Shown: piece by piece, positions 60,398 through 64,000 of the stretch | Position numbering within the stretch: the stretch's first letter is position 1 | How the letters are laid out: each line of letters opens with the position of its first letter | Assembly: GCA_031552825.1 (NCBI GenBank) | Contig: JAVBMD010000011.1 | Span: 119,708-183,707, forward strand | Reading direction: 5' to 3' | Source: WQXF01 sp031552825 | Lineage (GTDB): Bacteria; Bacillota; Clostridia; Christensenellales; Aristaeellaceae | Length of the DNA stretch: 64,000 nt | Position numbers and translations under genes: made by a program | The notes under the pieces: model-generated | The model's input: only the letters and a program-made list of their open reading frames with translations | Database searches by the model: none | What the model was told of the DNA's origin: nothing

Positions 60398-61516
60398 TTA
60401 TTCATCGGCATCAAAAAACCGTTCCTCGTTTTCGAGCACCTGCAAATCGGCGATATCCAGATCCTCGGGAAGGTCCAGCGATTCCTCGACCGGCGGAGGC
60501 GTTTGCTCCGCAACCGGCCTAGTTTGCTGCGCATTGGGCGTTGGCGTGGCGGCGCGATCTCGCCCCCCGCCGCGTCCGGGACGGCGATTGCCATTCCCTT
60601 GCCCGCTATTTCGCCGCTCCAACATATGTTGCTCACGGGCGGCGGCGCGCTCAGCCTCCGCAGCGGCGCGTTCGGCCTGCTGCTCGCGCGCGACGGCACT
60701 CTGCTCCTGCGTCGGCTTGGCGCAATCGTCCACAGGATACTCCTTGATTTCGGTGGAGTCGCCCTTGGCGATGCGCACGCGCACGGTTTCCTTGAGCACG
60801 TTGATATCCAGTGCCGTACCGATGCCGTCAGGCGTCATAATATCCTTGCCGACACGCGGCATGCGCTTGCGCAGTTGCTCGTAGGTCTCTTGCTCATACT
60901 TCAGGCAGCACATCAAGCGGCCGCACAAGCCGGAAATTTTTGTGGGGTTGAGCGAAAGGCTTTGTTCCTTGGCCATCTTGATGGATACTGGCTGGAACTC
61001 GCCCAAAAAAGCGCCGCAACAGATCTGGCGTCCGCAAGGCCCCAAACCGCCGAGCATCTTGGCCTCGTCGCGCACGCCAATCTGGCGCAGCTCGATGCGT
61101 GTTTTAAACACCGAGGCCAAATCCTTCACCAGCGAGCGGAAGTCCACACGCCCATTGGCGGTAAAATAGAAGATGATCTTGCTGTTGTCGAAGGTATATT
61201 CCACATCGACCAGTTTCATCTCCAGCTTGTGCTCGATGATCTTGTCTTGGCAGATGATGTACGCATTGCGCTCATTTTCCTCGTTGGCGGCAGCATTGCG
61301 CGCGTCCTGTTCGGTCGCGATGCGCAAAACTTGCTTCAGCGGCGCGACAATTTGCTCCTCCGGCACATCTCGAGCACCGGTGATTACCTCGCCGAATTCT
61401 AGCCCGCGCGCCGTCTCCACGACAACAGCGTTCCCCACATGTACTTCCAACTCGCCGGGGCTAAAGTAATAGACCTTGCCTGCACGTTTAAATCGAACCC
61501 CGATTACCATCGACAT
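60398..61516 (-). CDS. ricT: PSP1-domain protein RicT/YaaT
   Basis: 372 residues. MVIGVRFKRAGKVYYFSPGELEVHVGNAVVVETARGLEFGEVI and the PSP1 core with GPCGRQICCGAFLGEFQPVSIKMAKEQSLSLNPTKISGLCGRLMCCLKYEQ (Cys-rich, Fe-S cluster ligands) identify RicT, which with RicA/RicF controls RNase Y and sporulation phosphorelay. A low-complexity C-terminal extension (Ala/Glu/Arg- and Gly/Arg-rich, about 270-372) is longer than typical. It overlaps holB by 13 bases. Confidence 0.93.
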   Translation of the reverse strand: MSMVIGVRFKRAGKVYYFSPGELEVHVGNAVVVETARGLEFGEVITGARDVPEEQIVAPLKQVLRIATEQDARNAAANEENERNAYIICQDKIIEHKLEMKLVDVEYTFDNSKIIFYFTANGRVDFRSLVKDLASVFKTRIELRQIGVRDEAKMLGGLGPCGRQICCGAFLGEFQPVSIKMAKEQSLSLNPTKISGLCGRLMCCLKYEQETYEQLRKRMPRVGKDIMTPDGIGTALDINVLKETVRVRIAKGDSTEIKEYPVDDCAKPTQEQSAVAREQQAERAAAEAERAAAREQHMLERRNSGQGNGNRRPGRGGGRDRAATPTPNAQQTRPVAEQTPPPVEESLDLPEDLDIADLQVLENEERFFDADE

Positions 61517-62487
61517 GCTGTATTTTCCTCCGCAAGATTGATAATCAGCCGCTCCAGCACCGCTTGCAACGCCACATTGCTAGAGAGCATTTTTTTCCCT
61601 TCCACCACACCGCGCATCAGCCGTAATTTGGCCGATTCCGAAGCCCGCTGGGCAAAGCTAAGCCATGCTTGAGGATAAGTTTGCTCCGGCAAGCGCAGAT
61701 TCAGCAGCGGCATGCGCAGCGCATCGCCAAAGGCGGTTTCCGCAATGTCAAGCACCTGCTCGCCTCGCGCCCTCTCTTCCTTGAGTTCCGCCGCAGCCTG
61801 CAGTGCAGCTGAACCCGTCAGTTCAAACAGCGCGCGCAACACGCGATCGCGCAACGGCCAATACCCCTCGTCCTGCTCGATGGTCAGCGCCTTGCCCACC
61901 GAACCTTGCGCCAACGCTTCCAGCAACACCGCCCGTTCCGGCGCGATGCCGTGAGCGGCTAATCTGCGCAGCATGGCCTCCTTGGGGAGCGGTGCCAATC
62001 GAACGAGCCTGCTGCGGGAAAGCAGCGTTGGCAAAATCGCGCTCAACACATCACAGGTCAAAAAAAACACCGTATTGGTCGGCGGTTCCTCCAACGTGCG
62101 CAGCAGGCAATTCTGCGCCTGCGGGGTCATGCGATCAGCTTGCTCGATTATCACGGCTTTGTATCCATCCGCGAATGCCCGAAGCTGGATATTGGCGATC
62201 AGCTCACGAATTGCATCAACGCCGATGGAACGTTCCGGTCGAATCCGGAACACATCCGGGTGATTTCCGTGTTCGAAGCGTTGGCATTCCGCACAAGCGC
62301 CGCAGGGGCGATTCGGTCGATCACAATACAGCGCCTGCGCGCATAGGTTGGCAAGGCTGCGCTTCCCCACGCCGGGCGCCCCAGAAAAAAGATAGGCATG
62401 AACAAACTGCCCGGACTGAAAATCCTTTTGCAGATTCTCAATCGAGGCAGACTGATCGACAAAATCTTGAAACTGCAACTCGTTCAT
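61504..62487 (-). CDS. holB: DNA polymerase III subunit delta'
   Basis: 327 residues. Clamp-loader subunit: AAA+ fold with GAPGVGKRS (about 37-45), a zinc module CDRPNRPCGACAEC, VIIEQADRMTPQAQNCLLRTLEEPP and a helical C-terminus. Possible starts are GTG 62502 or ATG 62487; neither has a good ribosome-binding site, and I take the one closer to family length. The yaaQ(darA)-holB-yaaT order is the conserved Firmicutes arrangement, though tmk is absent here. Confidence 0.93.
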   Translation of the reverse strand: MNELQFQDFVDQSASIENLQKDFQSGQFVHAYLFSGAPGVGKRSLANLCAQALYCDRPNRPCGACAECQRFEHGNHPDVFRIRPERSIGVDAIRELIANIQLRAFADGYKAVIIEQADRMTPQAQNCLLRTLEEPPTNTVFFLTCDVLSAILPTLLSRSRLVRLAPLPKEAMLRRLAAHGIAPERAVLLEALAQGSVGKALTIEQDEGYWPLRDRVLRALFELTGSAALQAAAELKEERARGEQVLDIAETAFGDALRMPLLNLRLPEQTYPQAWLSFAQRASESAKLRLMRGVVEGKKMLSSNVALQAVLERLIINLAEENTACRW

Positions 62488-62511
62488 CCTTTCGGATGGC
62501 ACAACGCGCGC

Positions 62512-62841
62512 TTAAAGCTTTACAAAATTTTCAACTTCCAGCACGAAGATCGTCGCACCGCCCACCACAACCTCAATCGGATAGGGCACATATACGCTCG
62601 CGGAACCGGCTACCGGCGAAGGCGAAGTCGCGATTTGCTTGCGGCTCTTGCATACCTTCTCGATGATATCCATCGCAGCTTGATAGCGCTGATCGTCCAC
62701 GCCGACAAGCAACGTCGTATTGCCCGCACGCAAAAATCCGCCGGTCGTCGCCAACTTCGTAATGCTGAACCCATCATTCATAAGGCTGTTAATCAAACGG
62801 GAAGCATCTTCGTCCTGCACGATGGCGATGATAAGCTTCAT
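62512..62841 (-). CDS. darA: cyclic-di-AMP receptor DarA/PstA (YaaQ)
   Basis: 109 residues. MKLIIAIVQDEDASRLINSLMNDGFSITKLATTGGFLRAGNTTLLVGVDD is the PII-like c-di-AMP receptor sequence, with the TTGGF binding motif. It binds c-di-AMP as a trimer; downstream targets are unknown. GGAGGGG lies before the ATG. First gene of a probable darA-holB-ricT operon with its own promoter. Confidence 0.95.
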   Translation of the reverse strand: MKLIIAIVQDEDASRLINSLMNDGFSITKLATTGGFLRAGNTTLLVGVDDQRYQAAMDIIEKVCKSRKQIATSPSPVAGSASVYVPYPIEVVVGGATIFVLEVENFVKL

Positions 62842-62876
62842 AGCAATGCCCCTCCTTCACTCGCTTTTCCATACTT

Positions 62877-62905
62877 ATTATATAGGAAATAGTGAAGAAA
62901 ATCAA
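62877..62905 (-). promoter_or_regulatory. promoter of the darA-holB-ricT operon
   Basis: On the minus strand TTGATT (62900-62905), 17-base spacer, TATAAT (62877-62882), 35 bases before the darA start. Confidence 0.8.
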
Positions 62906-62956
62906 TGCATTTCGTTGCACAGCTTTTGCACAGGTAACAACGACGCCAAACATCAC

Positions 62957-62985
62957 TTGTATTTCAAGCCGACAAGCATTAGAAT
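62957..62985 (+). promoter_or_regulatory. promoter of the RDD gene
   Basis: TTGTAT (62957-62962), 17-base spacer, TAGAAT (62980-62985), about 40 bases before the start codon. Confidence 0.7.
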
Positions 62986-63026
62986 AAAGGCAGCGCCTAT
63001 ATTCTGCCATAAGGGGATTTCCCACG

Positions 63027-63548
63027 ATGAAAAACATCTCACTTCTCACAGATAATGCTGTCGCAACACAGCCAGCCACGATTACAAAGGCCGATATTGC
63101 CGTTAGGGTTGGCGCTTTTTTCATCGACCATCTGCTCGTTTCCTGCGTTTATCTATCGCTTGCCATTCCGGAAATTTTTAAGCGAACCGATCATAAAAGT
63201 CTTGCCGCCTCCTTGTCATCGTTGATTTTTCCTGCCTTTTTGCTTTACTTGATTAAGGACATCGTTCGAGGCGCCAGCATCGGCAAGCGTCTGTTTGGGT
63301 TGGCCGTTCGTGATGCCAGAGATCCTTTGGCGATCCCTTCCCCATCTCGCCTCTTGTTAAGGAACGTATTCACTTGCTTATGGCCACTTGAGTTAATCGC
63401 ATTGAATTGCAGCGCAAGCAAACGCAAAATAGGCGACAAGTTCGCCGGTACAGACGTATACAAGATACCGAAGAAAAAAATCGCTTTTTTAAGCTTGTTG
63501 CCTGTATCGGGATCGTACTCGCAGTTGTTTTCGCCGCCTCTGCGCTGA
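63027..63548 (+). CDS. RDD-domain membrane protein, zero-frame product
   Basis: 173 residues in the zero frame. An RDD domain (about 19-150): ADIAVRVGAFFIDHLLVSCVYLSLA, FPAFLLYLIKDIVRGASIGKRLFGLAVRD, GDKFAGTDVYK. AAGGGG precedes the ATG. After residue 151 the frame runs into a tail (SLLPVSGSYSQLFSPPLR) with no hydrophobic or family character, while the -1 frame continues a good membrane-protein sequence. A U UUU UUA slip site lies at 63485-63491, so the true main product may be the -1 fusion. Confidence 0.8.
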   Translation: MKNISLLTDNAVATQPATITKADIAVRVGAFFIDHLLVSCVYLSLAIPEIFKRTDHKSLAASLSSLIFPAFLLYLIKDIVRGASIGKRLFGLAVRDARDPLAIPSPSRLLLRNVFTCLWPLELIALNCSASKRKIGDKFAGTDVYKIPKKKIAFLSLLPVSGSYSQLFSPPLR

Positions 63549-63823
63549 TTTCCAGCATCATGTCGGTCATAAAAAACGACGCTTCTTACAAAGCTGCGCA
63601 GTATTTTATCGAAACAAACCCGGCAATCTTGGATCTGTTTGGCACGATTGAGGGATACGGCGACATGCCGCAAGCAAGCATCGACGTCACCAATCAGTAT
63701 GGAGAAGCAAAATTTACGATACCGTTTATCGGCAGCAAGAAGAATGGCACTGTAATCCTCACGCTTGAAAAGAAACCCGGTGAGGCATGGTATGTTACTG
63801 AATTTCACTATCGCGAACAATAG
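63407..63823 (+). CDS. -1-frame extension of the RDD protein (TM + Coa1-like tail)
   Basis: Open from 63407 but without a credible start codon or ribosome-binding site. After the slip site it reads KLVACIGIVLAVVFAASALISSIMSVIKN (one membrane helix), then YKAAQYFIETNPAILDLFGTIEGYGDMPQASIDVTNQYGEAKFTIPFIGSKKNGTVILTLEKK, resembling the Coa1/extracytoplasmic tails fused to RDD domains elsewhere. Joined to the upstream frame at 63491 it would give a protein of about 265 residues. A recent inactivating mutation is the alternative. Confidence 0.7.
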   Translation: MQRKQTQNRRQVRRYRRIQDTEEKNRFFKLVACIGIVLAVVFAASALISSIMSVIKNDASYKAAQYFIETNPAILDLFGTIEGYGDMPQASIDVTNQYGEAKFTIPFIGSKKNGTVILTLEKKPGEAWYVTEFHYREQ

Positions 63824-63842
63824 ATAACAGTCCCCGCACAAC

Positions 63843-63872
63843 AAAACACCCACTCGAAAGAGCGGGTGTTTT
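63843..63872 (-). terminator. rRNA operon terminator
   Basis: AAAACACCC-CTC/GAG-GGGTGTTTT hairpin; on the minus strand it lies 10 bases after the 5S gene. Also serves the convergent RDD gene. Confidence 0.88.
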
Positions 63873-63881
63873 GCGTTGGAA

Positions 63882-63997
<116 letters not shown>

Positions 63998-64000
63998 AAT

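Noticed and set aside
63485..63491. Simple sequencing error as the only explanation of the RDD frameshift
   Set aside because: Cannot be excluded, but the in-frame U UUU UUA heptamer at the exact junction makes a programmed shift worth reporting rather than dismissing.

Overview
The window is a 64 kb chromosomal segment of a GC-rich, anaerobic, endospore-forming member of the Clostridia. Sporulation genes (spoIVA, two CotF-type coat proteins, a SpoVB-like flippase), a Gram-positive type LexA/SOS locus, an NADH-coupled [FeFe] hydrogenase and Firmicutes housekeeping synteny (miaA-ynbB-lexA; yaaQ-holB-yaaT; zapA-U32-mutS2) support this. Genus cannot be fixed from sequence alone. Genes are tightly packed, many start codons are GTG or TTG, and GC-rich antisense frames give long spurious ORFs. 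The right edge is the 5S end of a minus-strand rRNA operon.

Layout. 1-3.9 kb: metallo-hydrolase tail, lactonase, miaA and the methionine gamma-lyase-like gene, closed by a strong terminator. 4.0-6.4 kb: lexA, a divergent LexA-controlled small membrane protein and a tyrosine recombinase. 6.4-11.9 kb: RNase G, the paired radical-SAM proteins, a methyltransferase and QueG. 11.9-15.9 kb: a bacterial-Ig surface protein, upp, a probable 6S RNA and a DUF1062 gene. 16-20 kb: lgt, pncB, coat proteins and recX.

20.3-29.7 kb is one strand-coherent block. It holds the HydABC-type hydrogenase genes with an embedded HATPase and a 2Fe-2S protein, followed upstream by a sensory-type [FeFe] hydrogenase homologue, an RsbW-like ATPase, two DRTGG proteins, a PHP phosphoesterase and a SPOR protein. 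I read this as a redox or H2-responsive signalling module attached to the catalytic hydrogenase; it is the most system-like feature of the window.

29.8-44.4 kb is accessory and transport: DUF6062, dCMP deaminase, a flippase, a CapA-like protein, a LacI regulator, xpt, spoIVA, a complete TRAP transporter behind a promoter with tandem palindromic repeats, HtrA, a double GNAT protein and a predicted lipoprotein. 44.5-57.5 kb is housekeeping: mutS2, U32 peptidase, zapA, cyclophilin, homoserine dehydrogenase, coaX with an ECF S component, efp and an Xaa-Pro peptidase. 57.6-64 kb has an endonuclease IV-like protein, a membrane protein, YegP, a ferredoxin, the ricT/holB/darA group, an RDD protein that appears to need a -1 frameshift, and 5S rRNA.

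Most interesting items: the hydrogenase-linked signalling cluster, the U UUU UUA frameshift site in the RDD gene, the LexA-controlled 84-residue membrane protein, the 6S RNA fold, a shortened RNase G next to an inverted repeat and recombinase, and the tandem operator-like repeats before the TRAP operon. All calls come from reading the sequence; no database search was run.
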